Below, in pieces: positions 7,227 to 15,951 of a stretch of 35,907 nucleotides of DNA. The stretch's first letter is position 1, and each line of letters opens with the position of its first letter. The DNA comes from an uncultured Bacilli bacterium (GTDB lineage: Bacteria > Bacillota_I > Bacilli_A > RF39 > UBA660), in the NCBI GenBank assembly GCA_947631655.1, contig CANRME010000003.1, positions 1-35,907 of the forward strand, read 5' to 3'. The notes under the pieces were generated by a model. It searched no databases. It had not been told where the DNA came from and saw nothing but the letters and a program-made list of their open reading frames with translations. The position numbers were made by a program, and so were the translations under genes.

Positions 7227-7270
7227 GAGTACACATAAAACGGTTACCCCACCAATTTATATGTGTACTC
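7227..7270 (+). repeat. Perfect 11-bp inverted repeat with GC-rich loop upstream of the recombinase module
   Basis: GAGTACACATA (7227-7237) and TATGTGTACTC (7260-7270) are perfect complements around a 22-nt loop containing GGTTACCCCACC, an unusually GC-rich word in this AT-rich element. There is no T-run, so it is not a simple terminator. It may be a structured leader, a recombinase- or regulator-binding site, or att-related DNA. Confidence 0.7.
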
Positions 7271-7328
7271 CTATTATATAATAATTTAATTATTAAGACA
7301 ATTATTTGAAAAAAGGAGTGATAAAAAT

Positions 7329-7514
7329 ATGTTAAATGATATGCAAGTAAATGCGATTTCTAGTGTATTTAGTGCTGGAGATATTAAAGACTATGTAGAA
7401 AGAAATATATATGATTATGTATTATTTGAACAGAAAGATAATAATCCAAATTGTAATATATCAATGAGAATAGGTTTTTTTGGAACACTTTCTTTAATTG
7501 GGGGTGTTAGATAA
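7329..7514 (+). CDS. Small hypothetical protein coupled to the recombinase
   Basis: 61 residues, preceded by AAAAAAGGAGTG at good spacing. Its stop codon overlaps the recombinase start by one base (7514), so the two are translationally coupled. The sequence has a short helical N-terminus and an acidic/polar middle; no family recognised. Because small proteins encoded beside large serine recombinases often act as directionality factors, that is one possibility, but nothing in the sequence proves it. Confidence 0.6.
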   Translation: MLNDMQVNAISSVFSAGDIKDYVERNIYDYVLFEQKDNNPNCNISMRIGFFGTLSLIGGVR

Positions 7515-9058
7515 TGAATGCAGTAATTTATGCAAGATATAGTTCTCATAATCAAACAGAATGCTCTATTGAAGGACAATTAGAGGAATGTAGAAAATAT
7601 GCAGAACAAAATAATATAAATATTATTGGAGAATATATAGATAGGGCAAAATCTGGAACTAAAGATAATAGAGATAACTTTCTTAAAATGATTGAAGATA
7701 GTAAAAGAAAAACATTTGAGGGTGTTTTGGTGTATCAATTAGATAGATTCGCTAGAAATAAATATGATAGTGTAATATACAAAAAACAACTTAAGGACAG
7801 AGGTATAAGGGTATTATCAGCAAGAGAGAATATATCTCAAGATGCAAGTGGTATTCTTATGGAAAGTGTGCTTGAGGGAATGGCGGAATACTTTTCTGTG
7901 GAACTGGGGCAAAAAGTCAGAAGAGGTATGAAGTTAAATGCTGATTGCTGTTACTATAATGGTGGAACAATACCTTTGGGCTATAAATTGGAAGTAGTTA
8001 ATGATGATAGGTTTAATAATGGTATTAAAAAAGCGGTTAAAAAGAGGTATGTAATAGATGAAAATAAAGCACCAATAGTTAAGAAGATATTTGAAATGTA
8101 TGCAAACGACAATAAAATGAGTGAAATTATTAACTATTTAAATGGTTTAGATTTAAGAACAGCTTATAATAAATCATTTAATAAAAGTAGTATTAGAAGA
8201 ATATTAGAAAATAAAAAATATATAGGTATATACACATATCACGGGCAAGAAACAAAAGACTCTATACCTAGAATAATTGATGATGAATTGTTTTACAAAG
8301 TACAACAAGAATTAAGAAAAAATAGTCTTGCTCCAGCTAGAAGAAGAGCTAAGACAGAATATTTATTATCTGGGAAATTATATTGTGGATTGTGTAGAGA
8401 AAAAATGACTGGAAGTTCTGGGACTTCCGAAAATGGAAAGTTATATACTTATTATGCTTGTAAATTAGCTAACAAACATTTATGTGATATGGATTCTGTA
8501 AAGAAAGAGGATATAGAAGATATTGTTTTAAAATCCTGTCAAGATATACTTACAAAAGACAATATTAATTTAATAGCCAAAAAGATTGTTGAGTATGCCA
8601 ATAACGAAAAAAATACTATTGAATATAAACAGTTAAGTAAAGCATTAAAAGATAATGAAAGAAGAAAGATTAACATTGTTAAAGCAATTACAGAATGCGA
8701 AGACAATACTACAAGACAAATTTTATTTGATGAGTTATCTAAAATCCAAAATGCTCTTGATGAAATTAATCAGTCTTTATTAATAGAAAAAGCTAAGCAT
8801 TTAAATCTCGGAATAACAGAAGTAAAGTATTTCTTAAATAATCTAAGAAAAGGAAATATAAATAAGTTTGAGTACCAAAAGATATTGATAAATACATTAG
8901 TAAATAAAGTGTACTTACATAAAGATAAGGCAATTATATTATTCAATATCAATAATCATGTAGAAGAGGTAAAAATATCTCTTCTTAATGATATTGAAAG
9001 TTCGCTTTTTAATGCAGTAGCTCTGCCACTAAGTAATGAAATGGCTTCGAAAAGTTAA
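7514..9058 (+). CDS. Large serine recombinase (integrase)
   Basis: 514 residues with the full family layout. The resolvase-type catalytic domain is at about 1-140 (AVIYARYSS with nucleophile Ser10, and LVYQLDRFARN with catalytic arginines). The recombinase DNA-binding domain is at about 160-265, and a zinc ribbon lies near 285-325 (YCGLC and YYACKLANKHLCD). A lysine/glutamate-rich coiled-coil region and a short beta tail finish it. It cuts and rejoins attP and attB by a Ser-DNA intermediate. The ATG at 7514 overlaps the previous gene's stop, and GGGGGTG upstream serves as ribosome binding site. It is intact, so the element may still be mobile. It is a separate protein from the fragment at 1-351. 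Confidence 0.95.
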   Translation: MNAVIYARYSSHNQTECSIEGQLEECRKYAEQNNINIIGEYIDRAKSGTKDNRDNFLKMIEDSKRKTFEGVLVYQLDRFARNKYDSVIYKKQLKDRGIRVLSARENISQDASGILMESVLEGMAEYFSVELGQKVRRGMKLNADCCYYNGGTIPLGYKLEVVNDDRFNNGIKKAVKKRYVIDENKAPIVKKIFEMYANDNKMSEIINYLNGLDLRTAYNKSFNKSSIRRILENKKYIGIYTYHGQETKDSIPRIIDDELFYKVQQELRKNSLAPARRRAKTEYLLSGKLYCGLCREKMTGSSGTSENGKLYTYYACKLANKHLCDMDSVKKEDIEDIVLKSCQDILTKDNINLIAKKIVEYANNEKNTIEYKQLSKALKDNERRKINIVKAITECEDNTTRQILFDELSKIQNALDEINQSLLIEKAKHLNLGITEVKYFLNNLRKGNINKFEYQKILINTLVNKVYLHKDKAIILFNINNHVEEVKISLLNDIESSLFNAVALPLSNEMASKS

Positions 9059-9177
9059 AAAAGAATTTTAGGAGATAATATTCTTTAGCTTGAAAGGAGC
9101 TGTTTTTTAATGATAAATTAAACGATTTTATAAAGAACAATTTTAAGAATAAAAAAGATAATTTATCAAACGAAAAC

Positions 9178-9199
9178 AAGGATGAGTGATTTCATCCTT
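9178..9199. terminator. Terminator between recombinase element and restriction operon
   Basis: AAGGATGA (9178-9185) pairs with TCATCCTT (9192-9199), loop of 6 nt, followed by TATTTTTTT on the plus strand. It overlaps the stop codon of the leftward endonuclease gene and can serve both directions. Confidence 0.75.
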
Positions 9200-10526
9200 T
9201 ATTTTTTTCGTTAAGTTTACTAAATAAGAAATTTTTATCTAACATAAAGCAAACTTTTGTAACATCATTTTGAAAAAAGTTTGTATAAGCCTCATCGCCT
9301 CTTTTACCCTTAGGAGCAACCTCTAGTATTTGACCATCAAATCTTTTTGGCTGAGGTAGCAATGATATATCATGTTTTTCAATGGCCTTTTTAACTTGAT
9401 TATATGTTCTTCCAAATAATTCAATATCTTCGTCGTTAAATGTTATTTGTCTTATACCCTCTAAAATTCTTTCTCCATTTTTTGAATTTTTACTTCCTTT
9501 ATAACAAATGACAATTAATGTAACTTCTTCAAAATAATTTTTCCAATAAGAGTCTTCCCAAGAATCTTTAAATTCAGTTAATACTAAATTTCTAAAGGAC
9601 ATTCTTTCAAGTGGATAGCCAAAATCGTTTACAGGTAAATTTTTAATAATATAATTAACTTTTTGAAATAATGGATTCTTAGTAGGTAGCTCTTTATCTT
9701 TTCCAATTAACTCATCAGAAATCATTTTACTTAATTGTTTTGGGACTGGTTCTGCTAATTTTTTATGTGTTAGATATTCAAAAATATCATTTTGTTTTTT
9801 TCCAATAAAATTTTGTATTTGAGCGAATACATATTCTTCAATTGTTTTATATTCAATGTTATCTACATCTAAAATTAAATGTGCATTTCTTAAAATACCT
9901 GTCATATAAGAATTTTTTAGTGAGTATGCTCGTGGCATTGCTAATTCAGTAGAAAATGGTTGAGTAGTTCTATCTTTTCCTGTAGATCCTTTGGGACATG
10001 CTCCCAAATAAGAAGTGTCTCCTTCAGATAGCAAATGAGCCTTTCCTTCTATTACTTTTTGTTTGATTAGTTCAAAATCATTTTTAATTATTAAAGAATC
10101 ACCAGTCATATCATAAAGTTGAAAATCAGTAATTACAAAATCCTTATAATCTTTTTCTCTATCATATTCATACCAAATAATTAATATTTTTTTACTTTTA
10201 AATAATAAATGACTAAAATCAAATTCTTCATGAACAATACTATTATAATCAATCTTTCCTAAAACTAATCTTTCTTTAGCAGAAATTGTTCCATTTTTAT
10301 TTTTTATATATCCACTAACTTTTAACTCTACGCCAAGATTAGCAAAATCAGCTTCAGCTTTGTTATTATTAGGATATTTATAAAAACCAGTTTCAATAAT
10401 TTTTCCCAAATTACCCTTATCTTTAGAGTTTGTCGTTAAAGTATTATTTATATCAAAATCTTTAAATGTTTTACCTCTAATTTGTTTGGTATATTCAAGA
10501 AGTTCATCAATTGTTTTGAAATTCAT
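9192..10526 (-). CDS. Sau3AI/MutH-family type II restriction endonuclease
   Basis: 444 residues, near the size of Sau3AI. The N-terminal domain holds GNLGKIIETGFY with Glu45, then EADFANLGVELKV with Asp60, Glu67 and Lys69. The seven-residue step from Asp to Glu and the E-x-K pair match the MutH catalytic set (E56, D70, E77, K79). A second, catalytically degenerate MutH-like half follows, as in Sau3AI (FGYPLERMSFRNLVLTEF and later). Sau3AI enzymes cut before GATC. An M.Sau3AI-like methyltransferase nearby supports the same specificity. AGGAGG sits 6 bases before the start. It is the last gene of a tight leftward operon, 10 bp after the NERD-helicase gene. Specificity is inferred from the family, not proven. 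Confidence 0.88.
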   Translation of the reverse strand: MNFKTIDELLEYTKQIRGKTFKDFDINNTLTTNSKDKGNLGKIIETGFYKYPNNNKAEADFANLGVELKVSGYIKNKNGTISAKERLVLGKIDYNSIVHEEFDFSHLLFKSKKILIIWYEYDREKDYKDFVITDFQLYDMTGDSLIIKNDFELIKQKVIEGKAHLLSEGDTSYLGACPKGSTGKDRTTQPFSTELAMPRAYSLKNSYMTGILRNAHLILDVDNIEYKTIEEYVFAQIQNFIGKKQNDIFEYLTHKKLAEPVPKQLSKMISDELIGKDKELPTKNPLFQKVNYIIKNLPVNDFGYPLERMSFRNLVLTEFKDSWEDSYWKNYFEEVTLIVICYKGSKNSKNGERILEGIRQITFNDEDIELFGRTYNQVKKAIEKHDISLLPQPKRFDGQILEVAPKGKRGDEAYTNFFQNDVTKVCFMLDKNFLFSKLNEKNKG

Positions 10527-10536
10527 TTTTTACCTC

Positions 10537-12225
10537 CTAGATTTTGTTAAGCATAATTTTATATTTTTTTGCTACTCTAGCAGAAGTATTAATATTTTCT
10601 TCTATTTTTTCAACTAAATAACTAATTTCTTCTAATGTGGCCAGAGAAAAAATCTCCAATCTTTGCCTTGCTCTTGATGCGGCAACATAAAAATTATTAA
10701 GATATTCTTCTTTCTCAATTTTGAATGGATTGAAATCTACTATAATAATAATATTAGATTCCAAACCTTTAAATTTTTTTGATGTTGTAAATAAAATTTT
10801 GTCTTTTTCAAATTGACTTGATAATGCAATTTTTCTTTTAATATTTTCTATGTTAATTATTGAATTATCTTCGCTTTCCATTGTTAAAATAGTAATATCT
10901 TCATTATCATAACCATCTTTCGTATAACTATTAATTTTTTCAATGATACTTTTTAATAGTTCGTCTTTTCTATTAGAATAATTTAATATTGGCATTATTC
11001 CTGAAATACAAAACTCATTTGATGTACTTTTACTACTAACAATACTGTTCATAGTATTAAGAATTTTTTGAGTATTTCTACAATTCTTTGTTAATTTTAA
11101 TTTGCAATCAAATAATTTTAATATGTTTGGCAAATTTTTATAATATAAAAGTTGGTTTTTATCATAAAATATGAATAATCTAATATTATTTGTTTGGCAA
11201 AATTTTACCAAATGCTCTAGTATTTTATCATAAATATCTTGAGCTTCATCAATAATAATATATTTATATTCCAATTGTTTTAAATCAATTTCTTTAATAG
11301 CAAGTAACAATTGAGAATCAGCTAACAAATTTTTCACAGAATATTTTCCTACAAAAGAGTGTATATTGTAATAATCAATATTTTCATAATTACATTTTTC
11401 AATTAAATGTTTATTAAGAAACTTGTTGAAACATAAAAATAATACTTTTCCGTTTTTTGCAAACCTTTTTGCTTGTTCTACAGCAACGAACGTTTTTCCA
11501 GTTCCAGCTCCGCCTTCAATAGCAACAGAATTTTGATCTTCAATAAAATCTAATACTTTTTTTTGCTCATTGGTAAGTTGTAAAAATACATAGTCAGCTT
11601 CATTTTTTACATTAGACGAAGAGGGAATTAAATCAAAATTTGGCATTAAAATATTTTCTATTACTTTTATTCCATTTTTTTGTAATCTGGTAAAACGTAG
11701 TCCATTATAATAATTAAATACTTTTATTAAGCTTAATTCTGGCGTTTTCAAATCTTCTTCTGATAATATTTGATTAATGCTATAGTTTAACGGTAATGTA
11801 AATTTTTTTATTTCATCTTTTGAAATAGATGGGAACCAGACAGCTTTGTCAATAAAACACCTATCACCATTTAGTAGTTCACCATCAATCTCTTCTATAA
11901 GCTTATATTTGCTTCTATCAGCTTGTTTAAAAGGATCTTTCATTTTATATTCTTCATTTGTGTCTAATCTTTTTTGATACCAATCACCATTTTCACATCT
12001 AATTTCTCCGGATTTAACTTCAATTATTAGAATTCCATAGATTGGATTAAAAATTGCAAAATCAGCTTCTCCCCAAGTAATTCTTCCGTTGTTATTCCTT
12101 TTTTGCCATGTTAATGAATAATAAATATTCCAAGAATTAGACAAGTTTTTTAAAGCCTGAAATATTTTATATTCACCTAAACTATTATGGAAATCATCAG
12201 ATATTTCTGGATAAAAATGTGCCAT
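10537..12225 (-). CDS. NERD nuclease-domain / SF1 helicase fusion
   Basis: 562 residues. The N-terminal NERD domain (about 12-115) carries the PD-(D/E)xK-type residues Asp55 and Glu69-Val-Lys71 in GEADFAIF and ILIIEVKSG, then QADRSKYKL. The UvrD/DUF2075-like helicase follows: Walker A GGAGTGKT at 238-245, Walker B IIIDEAQD, motif V KKFKGLES and motif VI YVAASRARQRL. Such proteins combine DNA cleavage with ATP-driven translocation and occur in DNA repair and defence loci. The start is 2 bp after the stop of the RecQ-like gene and its GAGGTG lies inside that gene's end, so translation is probably coupled. Its place between a RecQ-like helicase and a restriction enzyme suggests it processes DNA unwound or cut by these. 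Confidence 0.85.
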   Translation of the reverse strand: MAHFYPEISDDFHNSLGEYKIFQALKNLSNSWNIYYSLTWQKRNNNGRITWGEADFAIFNPIYGILIIEVKSGEIRCENGDWYQKRLDTNEEYKMKDPFKQADRSKYKLIEEIDGELLNGDRCFIDKAVWFPSISKDEIKKFTLPLNYSINQILSEEDLKTPELSLIKVFNYYNGLRFTRLQKNGIKVIENILMPNFDLIPSSSNVKNEADYVFLQLTNEQKKVLDFIEDQNSVAIEGGAGTGKTFVAVEQAKRFAKNGKVLFLCFNKFLNKHLIEKCNYENIDYYNIHSFVGKYSVKNLLADSQLLLAIKEIDLKQLEYKYIIIDEAQDIYDKILEHLVKFCQTNNIRLFIFYDKNQLLYYKNLPNILKLFDCKLKLTKNCRNTQKILNTMNSIVSSKSTSNEFCISGIMPILNYSNRKDELLKSIIEKINSYTKDGYDNEDITILTMESEDNSIINIENIKRKIALSSQFEKDKILFTTSKKFKGLESNIIIIVDFNPFKIEKEEYLNNFYVAASRARQRLEIFSLATLEEISYLVEKIEENINTSARVAKKYKIMLNKI

Positions 12226-12227
12226 AA

Positions 12228-15200
12228 TTACACCTCATTTGGAATCAGTTCTAGATATTTTTCAACTTCATCTATTGCTATTATTTTCCAATCTTTTTCA
12301 GAGCATTTATTTCTTACTTCAAATCCACAGTACTCTGGAGAAATAATTAAATTTTCATTTACATATATAAATAGTGCCTTTATAGTAATACCTGAAATAT
12401 TTATATCAGTATATGCAAAATCAGCTATTTTTTTGTTTTCTCTATCTAGTAAATTACAATAATATTTATACTTTTCTTCTGTAACTAAATTTTCGCTAAT
12501 TCTCTTCCAACTATCATAATCTTCTAAACTATATGTTTCACAAGCATTAACATCAATATATTTTTCTAATTTTTCAGGATGTTTTATTATTTTATTTTCA
12601 ACTGCAGCAATGTTATCTATTTCATTTTCTATATCTTCTCCTAAAAAATACCTTTCAACAAAATTCCATCTTTCGTTATTTTGGCTATTGTTATAATGTC
12701 TAAAAAAATAATCTAATATCTTGACTGATCTATAATGTTTCTCTTTAGCCATTTCAACATAATTATTTTTATAGATAACCCTGTCTTCCACAATATTTTT
12801 AATTTTATCTGGTGCGTTTAAACGAATAAATATTTCTGGACTATCACCGCCCACAATTTCGTATGAAACTAAGTCTAAAATAGATAAAAGTTTTAATGCG
12901 TTAGAATCTGTTACATTGTCAGCATAAAATTGTTCATATTCTGAATTATTTATATACCTTATATTTTTTATTAAAGATGCCTTGCTTAAAATTTGTGTTG
13001 CCAATGTTCTTAATTTTCCATTACTAATTTGATATTTTTCAAATTCATTATCTTCTCTTCTTACAATACATTCATAGTTCAAATCTATGACATCAAAATA
13101 CGAATTTGCAATTATTTCAGCTTTAGAACTCTTATATCTTGAAGATATTTTATTTTTAAACTCTTCTTTGGTGAAAAAATTTCTATCAAACGAAGTTAAT
13201 GTATCAGTTAAATAATTAATCTCATCCATAGCCTTTTGATAAACTTCTGAAAGCAATCCTGATTTCGCTTTCATAGATAGCTTTACTCTATAGAAAATAT
13301 CATTTTTAATATCTCCCATAACATCAACACTATTTTTGTTAAAAAATTTATATTTAAATGATGCAAATGACATTTCTGAACCATATATATTTTCCCAAAT
13401 ACTCTTTAAATCAATTTCATAAATTGGACCCGGATCTGTTACAAGGCATCCACCAACAGCCTCACGGTTTCTTCCTTCTGCAATTTTAGTAAAATATTTT
13501 CCATATTTACTATTTTCAATTTTTAAAACATTTTCTTCTGATACTGAGGCATAAGCTTTTGTAAACATTGTACCTGGTCTAGAAATTAATACATATATTT
13601 TATAAGTTTCATAAAAATCTTTTTCAAGCATTAGTAAAACTATTTTTAATTTGTTTTCCAAATCATCTTGATTGGTTTTTCCAAATACACCATCAAACAT
13701 TTTGGGATTAATCATAAAATTTCGATGCTTTTTATTTAGAAATGTATCATAAATTATAGATAAACATTTCTTTACATGATATTGTTTGATTTGCGACATA
13801 CCAAATAAAGTATTAACATATTTCATGTCACCATTAAAATAGTCAACAATAGCTTTTCCATTAATGCTTTTATCTCTAGCAGCTCTTCCTATTTCTTGAA
13901 CATAATCACTTAGTCCACCAGTTACAGCATAGTGAAAGACATTATGAATATCTGAAATATCTATTCCCATTCCAAAAGCTTTTGTTGCAATCATTACATT
14001 TGCTTTTCCTTCGGTAAAGTCATCCATTGCTTGTACTTTTTCTTCAGCTTCTTCACCACTTCCGGTATATATTCTAATATCATTTTTAAAACATTTAAAA
14101 CTACTAAATTCTTTATCACCATTATAAATTTGGTGTGCAATCGAACTATATGGACAGTAAACTATTGTTTTATCATTTTTATCAATCCACCCATTTATTC
14201 TCTCACCTAGTTTTTGTATTTTCATATCTTTATATTGATCATAAGATTTGTCTGTGTAATTATTTATCTCAAAAGTGATATTTTCTCTTTTTGCTGAACC
14301 TATCTTTTTGATTGGATCATTCATAAACAAACTAATAATTGTTTCTGAAACGGTATCATCTTTTCCACCATTTACCGCAGTAGCTGTACAAGCAAAAATT
14401 GGAAAATCATGATGCCTTTTGCCTTGACCGAATTTATTTTGCATTGTTCTAAGTCTATTTATGTATGTACCTAAATACCAATAATCAGGTCTAAAGCCAA
14501 CGCCCCAAGTTGTAACTATATGAGCTTCATCTATGATTATAAGTCCGATTTCTCTTTCTCCTATTAATGAATCGATTGAATGTGATAGAAGTGTTTCAGG
14601 GCTAACATATAAAATGTCTATTTTTCCTTCTTTGACATTATTAATTATTTCTTCTCTTTGAACAATTGTTGCAATATCAGAATTTAAATATGCATGTTTT
14701 TTATATCCAGATTTGGTTAATATATCATATTGATTTTGCATTAATCCTTTTAAAGGTTCAATAATAATTATTAGTTTGTTATATTTTTCACTTAAATAAA
14801 TTGAAGGCAATTGAAAGATTAATGATTTCCCTGCACCTGTAGACGCAGTCATAAATATATCTCTATATCTTTTTCCCGCATATGCTTTTTCAGATTCACT
14901 AACTATGTATTCCATTATTTCAGCTTGAGAAATATCTTCCATTTCATCTGATAAATCTGGATCTTTATAAAATGATAATTTTCTAAAATTAAAATCTGTT
15001 TTACCAGTAAGTTTTGTACCTATTTTTTTTAGTTCTTCTCTAATAGTACTTGTTATGGGATATTCGCCAGAATATTTGTAAAGGATATTAATATTTAAGG
15101 ACTTCAATAATGCTTTCATTGATTCGAATATCATATTTGATATTTCGGTATTACAAACTTTTTTATAACCAATGGTTTTATAATTATTAGTAATGATATT

Positions 15201-15773
15201 TTGATAGTGTTCTAAATATTTTTCGAGATTATCGTCTATATCAATTAAATATTCACAATTATCTGTTAAATTAATATCGATGTTATTGTCATAAAAATGA
15301 ATAATTCTATCTATATTTGCATTATTTGGAAACTCATAATTGTAATAAGTCACATAATATTGCCCGTTTACCAAATAGATATTTGAATAAATGTTGTCTA
15401 AACTTTGAACTTTTAAATTGACATTCATATTTTCTTCTTCTTTATATTTTAAATACTCTAAGAACGTATTTTCTTCTATTTCACAATATATAGGATATAT
15501 TCCAGGAAAAATATTATTACATACTATTTTTATTCTTATTCTTCCAGTCTTGACAAAAATATAAAGTTGTTCATGAATTAATTCAAATTCTTCATAAGTA
15601 ATCCAAAATTTTTCACCACGTTTATTATAAATATATCCACCTAGTTCAAATGCATAATCATTAGTTAAATTTTTATAGTCGATTTTAAAATCTAAATCTT
15701 TTTCACTTAGTGGCAAATAATCTAATTTTGATAAAAAATCCTTATTAAACCCTTTATAAACATATAAATCCAT
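12228..15773 (-). CDS. Large RecQ-like SF2 helicase with extra N- and C-terminal domains
   Basis: 1181 residues from the ATG at 15773, which has AAAGGAAG just upstream; an ATG 27 codons earlier lacks a site. The first 290 residues are not helicase-like. The helicase core has Walker A TASTGAGKS (309-317), DEAH (415-418) followed by TTWGVGFRPDYW, the RecQ-type aromatic-rich loop, FACTATA (motif III), then GMGID, VQEIGRAARD (motifs V, VI). Roughly 500 further residues have no RQC zinc cluster or HRDC domain I can see. This size and context differ from housekeeping RecQ and resemble helicases in phage-defence loci. It is the first gene of the leftward operon and divergent from the methyltransferase. 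It probably unwinds or remodels target DNA for the two downstream nucleases. Confidence 0.8.
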   Translation of the reverse strand: MDLYVYKGFNKDFLSKLDYLPLSEKDLDFKIDYKNLTNDYAFELGGYIYNKRGEKFWITYEEFELIHEQLYIFVKTGRIRIKIVCNNIFPGIYPIYCEIEENTFLEYLKYKEEENMNVNLKVQSLDNIYSNIYLVNGQYYVTYYNYEFPNNANIDRIIHFYDNNIDINLTDNCEYLIDIDDNLEKYLEHYQNIITNNYKTIGYKKVCNTEISNMIFESMKALLKSLNINILYKYSGEYPITSTIREELKKIGTKLTGKTDFNFRKLSFYKDPDLSDEMEDISQAEIMEYIVSESEKAYAGKRYRDIFMTASTGAGKSLIFQLPSIYLSEKYNKLIIIIEPLKGLMQNQYDILTKSGYKKHAYLNSDIATIVQREEIINNVKEGKIDILYVSPETLLSHSIDSLIGEREIGLIIIDEAHIVTTWGVGFRPDYWYLGTYINRLRTMQNKFGQGKRHHDFPIFACTATAVNGGKDDTVSETIISLFMNDPIKKIGSAKRENITFEINNYTDKSYDQYKDMKIQKLGERINGWIDKNDKTIVYCPYSSIAHQIYNGDKEFSSFKCFKNDIRIYTGSGEEAEEKVQAMDDFTEGKANVMIATKAFGMGIDISDIHNVFHYAVTGGLSDYVQEIGRAARDKSINGKAIVDYFNGDMKYVNTLFGMSQIKQYHVKKCLSIIYDTFLNKKHRNFMINPKMFDGVFGKTNQDDLENKLKIVLLMLEKDFYETYKIYVLISRPGTMFTKAYASVSEENVLKIENSKYGKYFTKIAEGRNREAVGGCLVTDPGPIYEIDLKSIWENIYGSEMSFASFKYKFFNKNSVDVMGDIKNDIFYRVKLSMKAKSGLLSEVYQKAMDEINYLTDTLTSFDRNFFTKEEFKNKISSRYKSSKAEIIANSYFDVIDLNYECIVRREDNEFEKYQISNGKLRTLATQILSKASLIKNIRYINNSEYEQFYADNVTDSNALKLLSILDLVSYEIVGGDSPEIFIRLNAPDKIKNIVEDRVIYKNNYVEMAKEKHYRSVKILDYFFRHYNNSQNNERWNFVERYFLGEDIENEIDNIAAVENKIIKHPEKLEKYIDVNACETYSLEDYDSWKRISENLVTEEKYKYYCNLLDRENKKIADFAYTDINISGITIKALFIYVNENLIISPEYCGFEVRNKCSEKDWKIIAIDEVEKYLELIPNEV

Positions 15774-15856
15774 AAATACACTTCCTTTTTGATCTTGTTT
15801 TTTATTTAAAAATTTTATACAATAATAGTAATGAAGGTTAATCTTTAACATCATTT

Positions 15857-15885
15857 ATTATATAATAAATATCGATAAAAGTTGA
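15857..15885 (-). promoter_or_regulatory. Possible leftward promoter of the helicase operon
   Basis: On the minus strand TATAAT reads at 15862-15857. A weak -35 (TCAACT at 15885-15880) lies 17 bp upstream, overlapping the -35 of the rightward methyltransferase promoter. The -10 is clear and the -35 is poor. Confidence 0.35.
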
Positions 15886-15910
15886 TCTTTTTCTTCAAAT
15901 AAATTATAAT
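15882..15910 (+). promoter_or_regulatory. Methyltransferase promoter with GATC in its -35
   Basis: TTGATC (15882-15887), 17-bp spacer, TATAAT (15905-15910), then AGGAGG (15938-15943) and the ATG at 15952. The last four bases of the -35 are GATC, the site the encoded enzyme is expected to methylate. Confidence 0.65.
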
Positions 15911-15951
15911 ATATTTAGGGAATATAAACAAATAGTCAGGAGGCTTAAGTT

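Larger units (their letters stand above)
3456..9177. mobile_element. Small integrative element with large serine recombinase
   Basis: Between the tRNA-Trp terminator and the restriction genes lies a compact set typical of an integrative or plasmid-like element: Cro/CI repressor with palindromic operator, small membrane protein, RepL-like winged-helix protein, second HTH regulator and an intact large serine recombinase at the right end. The genes are AT-richer and use more ATA isoleucine codons than the backbone genes pta and the amidase. Boundaries are approximate. The restriction genes to the right could be cargo of the same element, in which case its right end would be near 20.2-20.4 kb. 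Confidence 0.5.
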
